64,000 nucleotides of DNA from Thermocatellispora tengchongensis. Lineage in GTDB: Bacteria > Actinomycetota > Actinomycetes > Streptosporangiales > Streptosporangiaceae. The notes below the pieces were generated by a model, which was not told where the DNA came from, did no database searches, and saw nothing but the letters and a program-made list of their open reading frames with translations. This document shows positions 48,702 through 57,712 of the stretch, piece by piece; the stretch's first letter is position 1; every line of letters starts with the position of its first letter. Location: the NCBI RefSeq assembly GCF_014202315.1, contig NZ_JACHGN010000014.1, positions 186,001 through 250,000 on the forward strand, given 5' to 3'. The position numbers and the translations under genes are program-made.

Positions 48702-49859
48702 TCACCACGGCAGGCCCACGTAGTTCTCCGCCAGGGTGGTCGCCGCGGCGTCGGAGGAGGTGACGTAGTCGAGGTAGGAGGTCTGCAGGCGGCGGCCGTA
48801 CGCGTCGTCGGAGTCGAAGGTGTGCAGCAGCGTGGTCATCCACCAGGAGAAGTGCTGCGCCCGCCAGACCCGCTTCAGGCAGGTGGCGGAGTAGGCGTCC
48901 AGCAGCTCGGTGGAGCCGGTCCGGTACCAGTGGTCCAGCGCCTGGGTGAGCACGCGTACGTCGGCCACGGCCAGGTTCAGGCCCTTGGCGCCGGTGGGCG
49001 GCACGATGTGCGCGGCGTCGCCGGCGAGGTAGAGCCTGCCGTACTGCATGGGTTCGGTGACGAAGGAGCGCATGGGCGTGACGCCCTTCTCCAGGATCTC
49101 GCCGGTCTCCAGGGTGAAGCCGGGCACGGTCTCCAGGCGCGCCTTCAGCTCGGCCCAGATGCGGTCGTCCGGCCAGTTCTCCACCTGCTCGTCCGGCGGC
49201 ACCTGGAGGTAGAAGCGGCTGACCTCGGGCGAGCGCATGCTGTGCAGCGCGAAGCCGCGTTCGGTGCGCGCGTAGATCAGCTCCTCCGCCGAGGGCTTGA
49301 CCCGGGCCAGGATGCCGAGCCAGGCGAACGGGTACTCCCGCTCGAAGAAGGTCAGCTCGCCCTCCGGCACCGCGGGGCGGGACACGCCGTGGAAGCCGTC
49401 GCAGCCGGCGATCACGTCGCAGTCCAGCCGCTCGCCCTGGAAGGTGATGTACGGCGAGCCGGTCAGGTCGTGCAGGGCCACGTCGGGCACCTCGAAGTGG
49501 ATCTCGCCGCCTGCGGCGAGCCGGGCCGCGATCAGGTCCTTGACGACCTCCTGCTGCCCGTAGACGGTGATGGACCGGCCCGGGATCAGCTTCTCGAACG
49601 GGATGCGGTGGCCGGCGCCGCCGTAACGCAGCTCGATCCCGTGGTGCGGCAGTCCTTCGCGGCGCATCCGCTCGCCGACGCCCGCCTCGTTGAGCACGTC
49701 CACCGTGCCCTGCTCCAGCACGCCGGCGCGCACCCGGCGCTCGCAGTACTCCCGGCTGCGCTTCTCCAGCACCACGGATTCGATGCCGCGCAGGTGAAGC
49801 AGATGGGACAACAACAGACCGGCGGGCCCCGCCCCGACGATCCCGACCTTGGTTCGCAT
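48702..49859 (-). CDS. pobA: 4-hydroxybenzoate 3-monooxygenase
   Basis: FAD-dependent aromatic hydroxylase making protocatechuate. From ATG 49857-49859 (385 residues) it has the GxGxxG motif VGIVGAGPAGLLLSHLL, the ERRVRAGVLEQGTVDVL substrate/FAD region typical of PobA, the DG motif AGCDGFHGVSR and the FAD-binding LYLAGDAAHIVPPTGAKGLNLA (described in parts). NAD(P)H preference cannot be read safely. It precedes pcaHG and follows the IclR gene in the same direction. Confidence 0.95.
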   Translation of the reverse strand: MRTKVGIVGAGPAGLLLSHLLHLRGIESVVLEKRSREYCERRVRAGVLEQGTVDVLNEAGVGERMRREGLPHHGIELRYGGAGHRIPFEKLIPGRSITVYGQQEVVKDLIAARLAAGGEIHFEVPDVALHDLTGSPYITFQGERLDCDVIAGCDGFHGVSRPAVPEGELTFFEREYPFAWLGILARVKPSAEELIYARTERGFALHSMRSPEVSRFYLQVPPDEQVENWPDDRIWAELKARLETVPGFTLETGEILEKGVTPMRSFVTEPMQYGRLYLAGDAAHIVPPTGAKGLNLAVADVRVLTQALDHWYRTGSTELLDAYSATCLKRVWRAQHFSWWMTTLLHTFDSDDAYGRRLQTSYLDYVTSSDAAATTLAENYVGLPW

Positions 49860-49964
49860 GTGTCGAGCATGTCCTGCGCGCAACCCCCGTATCAGGAAGT
49901 CTTCCGCTGGGCGGAAGGGGGCTCGGCTCGGATTCGGCCCGGAGCCGGTCTGGACTCGCCGCGG

Positions 49965-50012
49965 ACTCAGTCCAGGTCGGCCTCAGTCCAGGTCGGCCTC
50001 AGTCCAGGTCGG
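49965..50012. repeat. 16-bp tandem repeat, three copies, across the IclR gene stop
   Basis: (A/C)CTCAGTCCAGGTCGG occurs at 49965-49980, 49981-49996 and 49997-50012. The stop of the IclR gene (49999-50001, minus strand) lies in the rightmost copy, and each further copy repeats the sequence for the last residues and stop. Confidence 0.96.
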
Positions 50013-50733
50013 CGAGGTCGCGGCTGAGGCCGCGGGCCGCCTCCAGCACCGCCGGGTCGAGCCGGCGCAGGTCGGCCGAGTGCCGCCAGGCGACCACCGA
50101 CAGCGCGGCGACGACCTCCTCGCCCGGCCCGCGCACGGGCGCCGCCGCCGAGCAGGCGCCGATCGTCATCTCCTCCTGGGTGTGCGCCATGCCGGTGCGC
50201 CGGATCTCGGCCAGCTCGGCGCGCAGCCGGGCCGGATCGGTGATCGTGCCCGGCGTGTACGCCGGCAGCGGCGCGGCCAGCAGCCGTTCGGTCAGCGCCT
50301 CGGGCGCGTACGCCAGCAGCACCTTGCCGACCCCGGTCGAGTGCAGCGGCAGCTCCCCCGCCACCCGGGAGACCACCGGCACCGAGTGCGGGCCCCGCAG
50401 CCGCTCCAGGCACAGCACCCGGTCGCCCAGCAGCACCCCGAGCTGCACGTTCTCGCGGGTGGCGGCGTACAGCTCGGCCATGTACGGCAGCGCCAGCTCG
50501 CGCAGCCCGCGCGGCCCGGCCGCCTGGGCGCCGATGCGCCACAGCCGGGTTCCGATCCGGTACGGCCCGTCGGGCAGGCGCTCCAGGAACCCGGCCGCGG
50601 TCAGCTCGCCGACCAGCCGGTGGCCGGTGGTGAGCGGGATGCCGGCCCGGCGGCAGATCTCGGTGAGGGTCAGCCGCACGTCGCCGGGGAGGAACGCCTC
50701 CAGCACGCCGGCCACCCGGCCCGCCACGCTCAT
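49999..50733 (-). CDS. IclR-family regulator (PcaR/PobR-like)
   Basis: A 244-residue IclR regulator: N-terminal winged helix (VAGVLEAFLPGDVRLTLTEICRRAGIPLTTGHRLVGEL, given in part as TLTEICRRAGIPLTTGHRLV) and a C-terminal effector domain with VLCLERLRGPHSVPVVSRVAGELPLHSTGVGK (LHSTGVGKVLLAY being the family signature). It is encoded directly upstream of pobA-pcaHG, so control by 4-hydroxybenzoate, protocatechuate or beta-ketoadipate is likely. The C-terminus reads LSRDLADLD before a repeated stop region. Confidence 0.9.
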   Translation of the reverse strand: MSVAGRVAGVLEAFLPGDVRLTLTEICRRAGIPLTTGHRLVGELTAAGFLERLPDGPYRIGTRLWRIGAQAAGPRGLRELALPYMAELYAATRENVQLGVLLGDRVLCLERLRGPHSVPVVSRVAGELPLHSTGVGKVLLAYAPEALTERLLAAPLPAYTPGTITDPARLRAELAEIRRTGMAHTQEEMTIGACSAAAPVRGPGEEVVAALSVVAWRHSADLRRLDPAVLEAARGLSRDLADLD

Positions 50734-50764
50734 GGGTCCCGACCCTACCGGGTCGCGGGGGCCG

Positions 50765-51661
50765 TCAGGCGGGCGCGAGGTACCAGCGCGCCGAGCCGTC
50801 GCCGGTGGCCAGGGAGTCGAGGCGGCGCGGCAGCTCACGGCGGGAGAAGGGGTCGCGGGCGGCGTTGCGGATGTGGATGCCCACCGCGTACATGTCGCGG
50901 ACCTCCATCAGCGTGGAGTAGCCCGGCCAGACGCGCAGGTCGCGCCCGTAGGCGGCGGCGAAGGCATCCACGTCGGCGGCGGTGAGCCCGAACCGGCGCT
51001 GGCCGTGGTAGGTGTGCACCAGGTCCCACTCACGCGGCCCGACCGCGACGCCGTCCCAGTCGCACAGCACCACGTGGCCGTCGGTGCGGCGCAGCAGGTT
51101 GTCGATCCACGCGTCGCCGTGCAACAGCACGGGAGGACCGGCGTTCTCCAGGTCCTCCCAGCGCTCGGTCAGCTCGGCGATGCGCTCGCTCAGCCAGGCC
51201 CGCTGGCACGGGGTGAGCACGTCCCTGGATCGGTCCACCGCCCGCCGTACCTCGGCGAGCGGATCGACCAGCCGTTTGAGCGCGAACGGGGGCACCGGCA
51301 GGCGGTGCAGGTCGCGCAGGATGCGGCCGAGCTGGGTGGTGGTCGGGCGCCCGCTGGCCGGGACGTACCGCCAGAAGGTGACCACGCGGCCGGAGTGGAC
51401 GACGGGGTGGTCGCACAGCTCGTCCGCGGGGCGCACGGTCGGGAAGCCCCGCTCGGCCAGCCAGCGCGCCACCGAGAGCACCACCGGCAGCCGGGTCAGC
51501 GCGTCGGGCGCGGTGGCGATCCTGACCACGATCTCGCCGCGCAGCTTGAACACGGCGTTGCTGCGCACCCGCATCAGGCGCGCGCCCTCGGTGTCGAGCC
51601 CCATCCCCCGGCCCACCTCGTGCAGTACGGCGGTGGCCTCGTCCGCCAGACTGCCTCTCAT
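50765..51661 (-). CDS. APH-fold phosphotransferase coupled to an XRE regulator
   Basis: A 298-residue kinase-like phosphotransferase with nucleotide-side FKLRGEIVVRIA, catalytic VLLHGDAWIDNLLRRTDGHV (HGDxxxxN) and metal-site VLCDWDGVAVGPREWDLV (DxD). The start ATG overlaps the stop of the XRE-TPR gene by four bases, so the two are co-translated. Substrate unknown. The pairing of this exact type of regulator with an APH-like kinase hints at a common signalling or small-molecule theme rather than drug resistance. Confidence 0.87.
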   Translation of the reverse strand: MRGSLADEATAVLHEVGRGMGLDTEGARLMRVRSNAVFKLRGEIVVRIATAPDALTRLPVVLSVARWLAERGFPTVRPADELCDHPVVHSGRVVTFWRYVPASGRPTTTQLGRILRDLHRLPVPPFALKRLVDPLAEVRRAVDRSRDVLTPCQRAWLSERIAELTERWEDLENAGPPVLLHGDAWIDNLLRRTDGHVVLCDWDGVAVGPREWDLVHTYHGQRRFGLTAADVDAFAAAYGRDLRVWPGYSTLMEVRDMYAVGIHIRNAARDPFSRRELPRRLDSLATGDGSARWYLAPA

Positions 51662-53217
51662 GGACGCCCCAGGGCGAGCTGGGGGATCGCTTCGGAGAGC
51701 ATCGAGTCCAGGTGGCGTACGGCGGGGATGCGCCGCCGGGCGGGCGGCACCGCGGCCAGCAGCGCCCGCGCCCTGACCACCACGATCGACGTCCGGTGCT
51801 CCGGGGGCACGTTGAGCAGCGCCTGCTCGGCCAGCCTGCACGCTTCCTCGATCTCTCCTTCGCGGGCCAGGCGGGTGGCCTGGTCCAGCATGATCAGCGC
51901 CGGGTCGATGGTGTACGGCCCGGGGTTGGAGGTCCAGTCGTCGTCCACCTGGTCGGCCTCGCCGAGCTCGATCAGGGTGCAGGTGCGGTAGAACCGCATC
52001 CGCCGCTCGGAGAAGCGGAAGGCCAGGTGGTCGGCGCCCTCGCGGGGCATCCGGGAGAAGATCTGCTCGGCCTCGGCCAGCGCGATCCTGGCGGCCTTGT
52101 GCTCGCCCATCCGGGCCAGCGCCCGCGCCTCGGCCGCCGCGCCGAGCGCCGCGGGCGAGGAGGGGGCCGTGCCGGCGAGCATGCGGGCCTCGCGGGCCAG
52201 CCTGACGGTCTCGGTGAGGTCGCCGTAGTAGTACGGCAACATCGCCTGCTGCGCCCGGACCAGCGCCCGCAGCCGGACGTCGCCCATGTCGTCTGAGGCG
52301 GTGCGGGCGGTGCCGTACCAGGCGGCGGCCTGGCGGGTGTCGCCCAGCTTCATCAGGGCGTCGGCCGACAGCAGGGCCAGCATCGTGGTGGCGTTGAGCA
52401 GGCGGCGCTGGGCGGCGGCGGGCTGGCGTACGGCGGTGAGCCTGCGCACCTCGGAGATCTCCAGCATCAGCCGGTACAGCATCGGCAGCGGGGCGCTGGA
52501 GATGTACTGCCTGCGGTAGTGCACGACCTGCTCGTCCAGCCGGTCGAGCTGGTCCTCGGTGACCGTGCTGGCGGCGAGGGTGCGGTCGAGGTCCTGCCGG
52601 GTGCGCTCGACCTCGGCCATCATCCGGCCGCTCATCGACATCCCGTTGCCCATCAGGGCCGCGTGGAACAGCGCCCTGCGCTCGGTGTCGTCGTCGAGCA
52701 CGACCGCGGTGGGGTCGGGCATCAGCGCGTACGCCTGCTGGGGCCGGCGCAGCGGAGGCGGCGTGTACACCGTGGCCGGCGGCTCGGGGATCGCGCCCTC
52801 GGGCAGCATGCCCGCCGGGGCGGGGAACCCCTGCGCGGCCGGCACGACCACGACCTTGCCGTCGTCGCCGTCCTCGCAGTAGTCGCCGGCCAGCCCGAGG
52901 CGGACCGCGTTGGCGCGGTAGAGCCGGGCGAGCTGGTCGATGGTCTGGGGGCGGGGCCGGGCCCGGTTGTTCTCCCAGGCGTTGATCAGGTCGATGCTGG
53001 CGCGCGGCTCGCCGAGCCCCTGCCTGGCACACAGGTCCTCAAGCTCCTGGATGGCCTGTCTCGCGGACCAGCCTCTGCCCAGCCGGTGCGCTTTGAGTAG
53101 ACTTACACCACAACAGCCGTGGATGGCCTGCACGGTCTGCCACATGGTCCACTGGCGTTGCTCGGCCTGCTCCCGCCAGCGCCGCGCGCAGGCCGGTGAA
53201 TGCTCCCCTCGGGCCAT
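51658..53217 (-). CDS. XRE-type regulator with TPR-like C-terminus
   Basis: A 519-residue actinobacterial regulator. The N-terminal part (residues 1-110) has a helix-turn-helix of the XRE kind (LGRGWSARQAIQEL, then ASIDLINAWENNRARPRPQTIDQLARLY). Residues 170-500 form alpha-helical repeats typical of TPR-like sensors (ALMKLGDTRQAAAWYGTA, ARALARMGEHKAARIALAEA, ACRLAEQALLNVP). Such proteins often respond to peptides or to metabolic state in streptomycete-like bacteria. It is divergent from a small protein gene at 53462 across 244 bp and drives the APH gene downstream. Confidence 0.87.
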   Translation of the reverse strand: MARGEHSPACARRWREQAEQRQWTMWQTVQAIHGCCGVSLLKAHRLGRGWSARQAIQELEDLCARQGLGEPRASIDLINAWENNRARPRPQTIDQLARLYRANAVRLGLAGDYCEDGDDGKVVVVPAAQGFPAPAGMLPEGAIPEPPATVYTPPPLRRPQQAYALMPDPTAVVLDDDTERRALFHAALMGNGMSMSGRMMAEVERTRQDLDRTLAASTVTEDQLDRLDEQVVHYRRQYISSAPLPMLYRLMLEISEVRRLTAVRQPAAAQRRLLNATTMLALLSADALMKLGDTRQAAAWYGTARTASDDMGDVRLRALVRAQQAMLPYYYGDLTETVRLAREARMLAGTAPSSPAALGAAAEARALARMGEHKAARIALAEAEQIFSRMPREGADHLAFRFSERRMRFYRTCTLIELGEADQVDDDWTSNPGPYTIDPALIMLDQATRLAREGEIEEACRLAEQALLNVPPEHRTSIVVVRARALLAAVPPARRRIPAVRHLDSMLSEAIPQLALGRP

Positions 53218-53461
53218 CTGCCCGCACCCTCCGCGTCTCGGGCCCCGATCACATCATGTTTCGCTGAGGTTAATCATGGCGCACTATGCCACTATCGGTC
53301 CTGTGCCTATGGTTCCCAAAACTCGCGCAAAATCCACGAGTTACCCGCGAGATTCCTAGGTAGTCCTCGTAACCCGCGCCCAGAGCACGATTGCCGGTCG
53401 CCCGGAGCAAGCCGCACCCTGCAAAGGACCCAACCTCCCCACGCCGGCAGGAGTGATCAGC

Positions 53462-53758
53462 ATGAATGCGGACAGCCACGCCATGACGGCCGATGCGGTG
53501 GATCACCTGCAGCGCCTGGCGCTCCAGTTGGAGGCCCACGCCTTCCAGGTGGAACTGAAGTCCCGGACCGGCCTGTTCCCGCGGCTGCACGTCATCAACC
53601 CGATGAATCCGGCTCGCACCGAAGACGTGTTCGCCGCGCACGAGGACGGCGGCGAGTGGTGGTTCTGGCTGTCCTGGGCGGGCCGGATCGGACAGGCCGA
53701 GGACGTCGCCACCGCGGCCGAGCGGATCGCCAGCGTCCTGCACGTGATCCGCCGCTGA
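53462..53758 (+). CDS. Small actinobacterial protein of unknown function (98 aa)
   Basis: ATG 53462 has AGGAG about nine bases upstream, and the 98-residue product looks like a real small soluble protein: an amphipathic start (AVDHLQRLALQLEAHAFQVEL), a beta segment with FPRLHVINP and WWFWLSWAGRIGQ, and a helix AEDVATAAERIASVLHVI. No known domain recognised, though similar small proteins are often divergent from XRE-TPR regulators in actinomycetes. It may be regulated by, or act with, that neighbour. Confidence 0.8.
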   Translation: MNADSHAMTADAVDHLQRLALQLEAHAFQVELKSRTGLFPRLHVINPMNPARTEDVFAAHEDGGEWWFWLSWAGRIGQAEDVATAAERIASVLHVIRR

Positions 53759-54287
53759 CCCGGCGCCCACATGACGCGGCCACGGCCCGGCCGCCCGCGC
53801 CGGGCCGTGCCCCTCGCCGCACCCACGCGCCGGACGGCACCCCTCGCCCGCGCCCTCGCGACGGACGGCCCACCGCCCGTACCCGCGCGCCGGACAGCAC
53901 CCTCCGCCCGCACCCACGCGCCGGACTGCACCCCCGTCCGTACCCGCGCCCCGGACGGCACCCCCGCCCGCGCCCCTGCGGCGCGACCGGCACCCTCGCC
54001 CGCGCCCCTCGGCGCGGGCCGGACATACAACCGCGCGCCGGGGGTAGCGGTGCGGTGGCCCCGAAGAGGAGGTGGACTCCTTTGAAGCGAAGCCGGATCA
54101 CCACGCAACGTCCCAGACCACCGCGCAGGCCGGACCCACTCGACCTGCGCACCCCGTCAGGACGCCCCATGCCGTTCTGAGCCTCGATTCCGGCCCTCGG
54201 ACCCTCGGCTCCGAGCCTCAGCCGAGCCTCAGCCGAGCCTCGGCCAAGCCCCAGCCGAACTCAGTCCTCGGCCGAGCCCCAGCCAGC
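53759..54287. other. Gene-free repetitive region before DUF427
   Basis: This 529-bp stretch holds a 30-bp degenerate tandem array (53816-54020), a short non-repetitive piece (54020-54180) and CCTCAGCCGAG-like repeats leading into the 10-bp array at 54288. Open frames crossing it are Pro/Arg/Ala-rich low-complexity and are not called. Confidence 0.65.
53816..54020. repeat. Degenerate 30-bp tandem array, six to seven copies
   Basis: Units read approximately ACCCGCGCGCCGGAC, then GGCACCCCCGCCCGC, with substitutions and small indels, from the start of the array until GGGCCGG near 54015. The region follows the 98-residue protein gene and has no credible coding sequence. Confidence 0.8.
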
Positions 54288-54347
54288 CTCAGGCGAACTC
54301 AGGCGAACTCAGCCGGACTCGGCCGGACTCGGCCGGACTCAGGCGAA
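54288..54347. repeat. 10-bp tandem array, six copies, ending on the DUF427 stop
   Basis: CTCAGGCGAA, CTCAGGCGAA, CTCAGCCGGA, CTCGGCCGGA, CTCGGCCGGA and CTCAGGCGAA in succession. The DUF427 stop (54339-54341, minus strand) is within the last unit; weaker copies continue to about 54200. Confidence 0.93.
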
Positions 54348-55070
54348 CGGCGACTTGGGCCGCTCCTGCAGCACCTCGTCCACGTAGATGTCGACCTTCT
54401 CGTTGTAGAACGAGACCAGACCCGCGATCTTCTGCGACTCGGGCAGCGGTGCCGGATAGGACCAGGCGTAGTCCTTGCGGCCCGCGACGCTCCAGTACAC
54501 CGCCGTCCCCTTGTAGGGGCAGTGCGTGACGGTGTCGGTGGGCTCCATCAGGTCGAGCCGCACGTCCGTCTTCGGCAGGTAGTAGCGGGCGGGCAGGCCC
54601 GTCTCGAACAGGATGCGCGGGTTGTGCGAGTCGGCCACGGTCACGCCGTCGATCTCCACCCGCACCCGGCGGGAGCTGCTCAGGATGTCGATCCGGGTGT
54701 AGGGGTCGCGGGCGTGGTAGAAGACCTCCTCGTCCTCCTCGAACCACGCGTCCAGCTTGTCCCAGCGCAGCTTGACCCGGCCGCGCAGCTCCTCGATCGG
54801 CGAGTCCTCGTACACGACGGCGGCGTCCTCGCGCGATCCCAGCGAGTGCACCTTCCCGTCGCCCCGGCTCGGCGAGTGGTCGATCTCGCCCGTCGGCTTG
54901 AGCAGCCCGGCCTCGATGTCGGCGAGCGGGAAGTAGTAGGTGGGGTAGTACGGGCTCTCCCACACCATCAGGGCGGCGGTGGTGTCGGCCACCGGACGCC
55001 CGTCGAGGTAGGCGCGAATCCTCTTGGCCGTGGGCTCGATGCGCACGCGGCCACGCTTGGTCGGCTCCAT
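54339..55070 (-). CDS. DUF427 protein (two-domain form)
   Basis: A 243-residue protein with two DUF427 units, one around residues 20-115 (VWESPYYPTYYFPLADIEAG) and one around 130-225 (SHNPRILFETGLPARYYLPKTDV, then THCPYKGTAVYWSV). The HCPYKG motif is the clearest family mark. DUF427 proteins are small beta-rich proteins without known activity. It is divergent from the ATP-grasp gene, 153 bp apart, and may share its promoter region. Confidence 0.9.
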   Translation of the reverse strand: MEPTKRGRVRIEPTAKRIRAYLDGRPVADTTAALMVWESPYYPTYYFPLADIEAGLLKPTGEIDHSPSRGDGKVHSLGSREDAAVVYEDSPIEELRGRVKLRWDKLDAWFEEDEEVFYHARDPYTRIDILSSSRRVRVEIDGVTVADSHNPRILFETGLPARYYLPKTDVRLDLMEPTDTVTHCPYKGTAVYWSVAGRKDYAWSYPAPLPESQKIAGLVSFYNEKVDIYVDEVLQERPKSPFA

Positions 55071-55223
55071 GCCCGCCACAACCCGCGCGCCCGCCCGCTT
55101 GTTCCGCGCACCGCCGCATTCCACCCGGCGGCGGGGCTGCCCGCCGGGGGCAGGCCCGACCCGGTGGAACACCCGAAACACCTGAGTAGTCCCGCCGAAA
55201 CATGGGTTTCCTACGCTCCGGAC

Positions 55224-56753
55224 ATGGCGGACATTTTTGACGCATATGCCATGGCCGGGGCGTGGGATGAGATGTTCGAGCGGCCGGGCGTGGCTCGCCC
55301 GCCGTACCAGGCGCTGTTCGCCGCGCTGCAACCGCTCGGGGCCGAGGAGCTGCGCTTCCGCGCCGACCAGCTCGCCCGGGTGTTCACCGACCGGGGCGTC
55401 ACCTTCGACTACGCCGGCGAGGAGCGGCCGTTCCCGCTCGACCTGATCCCCCGGGTCATCGACGCCCACGAGTGGGACCTGATCTCCCGGGGGGTGCGCC
55501 AGCGGGTCAGGGCGCTGGAGGCGTTCCTCGACGACGTCTACGGCGAGCGCGCCGTGTTCCGCGACGGCGTGGTCCCGTGGCGGCTGCTGCACTCCTCGCC
55601 CCACTTCCACCGGGAGGCGGCCGGGCTCCGGCCGCCCAACGGCGTACGGGTGCACGTGGCCGGCGTGGACCTGATCCGCGACGAGCACGGCGACATGCGC
55701 GTCCTGGAGGACAACGTGCGCACGCCGTCCGGGGTCAGCTACGTGCTGGAGAACCGGCTCGCCATGACCCGGACCCTGCCCGCGCTGTTCGCCGAGCAGC
55801 CGGTGCGCCCGGTGGACGAGTACCCCGCCCGGCTGCTGGCCGCGCTGCGCAACGCCGCCCCCGAGGGCGTCGCCGACCCCACCGTGGTCGTGCTCACGCC
55901 GGGCATCTACAACGCCGCCTACTTCGAGCACGCCCTGCTCGCCCGCCTGATGGGCGTCGAACTGGTCGAGGGCCGCGACCTGGTGTGCGAGAACAACCGC
56001 GTCCACATGGTCACGACGTACGGGCGGCGGCCGGTGCACGTGATCTACCGCCGGGTGGACGACGACTTCCTGGACCCGCTGCACTTCCGCGCCGACTCCA
56101 CCCTCGGCTGCCCCGGCCTGCTCAACGCGGCCAGGGCCGGGCACGTCACGATCTCCAACGGGGTCGGCAACGGCGTGGCCGACGACAAGCTCATCTACAC
56201 GTACGTGCCCGACCTGATCCGCTACTACCTGGCGGAGGAGCCGCTGCTTCGCAACGTCGAGACCTACCGCCTGGAGGACCCCGAGGTGCTGCACCAGGTC
56301 GCCGACTCCCTGCACGAGCTGGTGCTCAAGCCGGTGGACGGCGCCGGCGGCAAGGGCATCGTGATCGGCCCGCGCGCCGCCCCCGAGCGGCTCGCCGAGC
56401 TGCGCGAGGCCGTGCTCGCCGACCCGCGCGGCTGGATCGCCCAGCGCCCGGTCGCCCTGTCCACCTCGCCCACCCTGATCGGCGACCGGCCCGCGCCCCG
56501 CCACATCGACCTGCGCCCGTTCGCGGTCAACGACGGCGACGACGTGTGGCTGCTGCCCGGCGGGCTCACCCGCGTCGCGCTGCCGGAGGGCGAGCTGGTG
56601 GTCAACTCCAGCCAGGGCGGCGGCTCCAAGGACACCTGGGTCCTGTTCGACCGGCCCGACCCCGCGCCCCCGCCGCCCGCCGTGCCGGCGCCGCGCCCGG
56701 CGCAGTGGACCCCGAGCCGCACCGCGTCCTGGGATGGGGAGCAGCAGCAATGA
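55224..56753 (+). CDS. Circularly permuted ATP-grasp protein
   Basis: A 509-residue amide/ester-bond-forming enzyme of the circularly permuted ATP-grasp type. Marks include RVRALEAFLDDVYGERAVFRDG, the IRDEHGDMRVLEDNVRTPSGVSY segment (ATP/Mg site; Glu-Asp-Asn), VLKPVDGAGGKGIVIGP (glycine-rich loop, about residues 370-386) and VVNSSQGGGSKDTWV. It forms a known cassette with alpha-E and transglutaminase genes; comparative genomics has suggested peptide synthesis or modification, but substrates are unknown. The stop overlaps the alpha-E start by four bases. Confidence 0.92.
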   Translation: MADIFDAYAMAGAWDEMFERPGVARPPYQALFAALQPLGAEELRFRADQLARVFTDRGVTFDYAGEERPFPLDLIPRVIDAHEWDLISRGVRQRVRALEAFLDDVYGERAVFRDGVVPWRLLHSSPHFHREAAGLRPPNGVRVHVAGVDLIRDEHGDMRVLEDNVRTPSGVSYVLENRLAMTRTLPALFAEQPVRPVDEYPARLLAALRNAAPEGVADPTVVVLTPGIYNAAYFEHALLARLMGVELVEGRDLVCENNRVHMVTTYGRRPVHVIYRRVDDDFLDPLHFRADSTLGCPGLLNAARAGHVTISNGVGNGVADDKLIYTYVPDLIRYYLAEEPLLRNVETYRLEDPEVLHQVADSLHELVLKPVDGAGGKGIVIGPRAAPERLAELREAVLADPRGWIAQRPVALSTSPTLIGDRPAPRHIDLRPFAVNDGDDVWLLPGGLTRVALPEGELVVNSSQGGGSKDTWVLFDRPDPAPPPPAVPAPRPAQWTPSRTASWDGEQQQ

Positions 56754-57712
56754 GCGGGCACGGAGACCGGGGCCTGCTGAGCCGGATCGCCGAGACGCTG
56801 TACTGGATCGGCCGCTACGTCGAGCGGGCCGACGACACCTCCCGCCTGCTCGACGTCTCGGTGCACCGGCTGCTGGAGGAGCCGTGGCGCGACGAGGACG
56901 AGGCGTGCCGGGCGCTGTTCGCGATCCTGGGCATCCAGCACGACAGGCCGGAGCGGCTGAGCGTGGCCACCCTGATCGACCGGCTCGCCTTCGACGTCAC
57001 CGACCCCAGCGCCATCGCCGGGTGCCTGCGCTCGGTGCGCGAGAGCGCGCGCGGCGTACGGGAGATCATCTCCAGCGAGGCGTGGGAGTGCCTGAACGTC
57101 ACCTGGCACCAGCTCCCCGCCCGGCAGGCCGCCGCCGACCGGCTCGGGCCGCACGGCTACCTGAGGTACGTCCGCGAGCGGGCCGCGCTGTTCTTCGGGC
57201 TCACCGACGCGACCATGAGCCGCGACGACGGGTGGCGGTTCATCGTGCTCGGCCGCAGCCTGGAGCGGGTGGACATGACCGCGCGGCTGCTCGCGGCGCA
57301 CCAGCACGGCGACCGGCGGCTGCTGCTCCAGGCGTGCGGCGCCGACGAGTCCTTCACCCGCACCCACGGCGGGGGCGGCGACATGGAGCGGGTGCTGGAG
57401 TTCCTGCTGCTGGACCGGCTGTTCCCGCGCTCGGTGATGCACGCGCTGGCCACGGCCGAGGAGCTGCTGGCCGAGCTGGTGCCCGACACCGGCCGCGCCG
57501 GGGTGACCGACGCGGCGCGCGCCGCCGTCGGCCGGGCCCGGATGGAGCTGACCTACGCCGACGCCGACAGCCTGGGCGACGGGCTGCCCGAGCTGCTGGT
57601 CGGGCTCCAGGAGGCGTGCGTGGTGGCGAGCGAGGCGATCAGCGAGCGGTTCTTCAGGCACAACGCGCCCGGCCGCTGGGAACGGGAGGGGCAGCCGTGG
57701 GCTGGCGTATGA
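56750..57712 (+). CDS. Alpha-E domain protein
   Basis: An all-helical protein of 320 residues (alpha-E, formerly DUF403). The N-terminal family signature LLSRIAETLYWIGRYVERADDTSRLLDV spans residues 9-36 (given as SRIAETLYWIGRYVERADDT) and WRFIVLGRSLERVDMTARLL lies in the middle. It always accompanies circularly permuted ATP-grasp proteins and probably binds or shapes the substrate. Fully coupled to both neighbours by overlapping codons. Confidence 0.92.
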   Translation: MSGHGDRGLLSRIAETLYWIGRYVERADDTSRLLDVSVHRLLEEPWRDEDEACRALFAILGIQHDRPERLSVATLIDRLAFDVTDPSAIAGCLRSVRESARGVREIISSEAWECLNVTWHQLPARQAAADRLGPHGYLRYVRERAALFFGLTDATMSRDDGWRFIVLGRSLERVDMTARLLAAHQHGDRRLLLQACGADESFTRTHGGGGDMERVLEFLLLDRLFPRSVMHALATAEELLAELVPDTGRAGVTDAARAAVGRARMELTYADADSLGDGLPELLVGLQEACVVASEAISERFFRHNAPGRWEREGQPWAGV

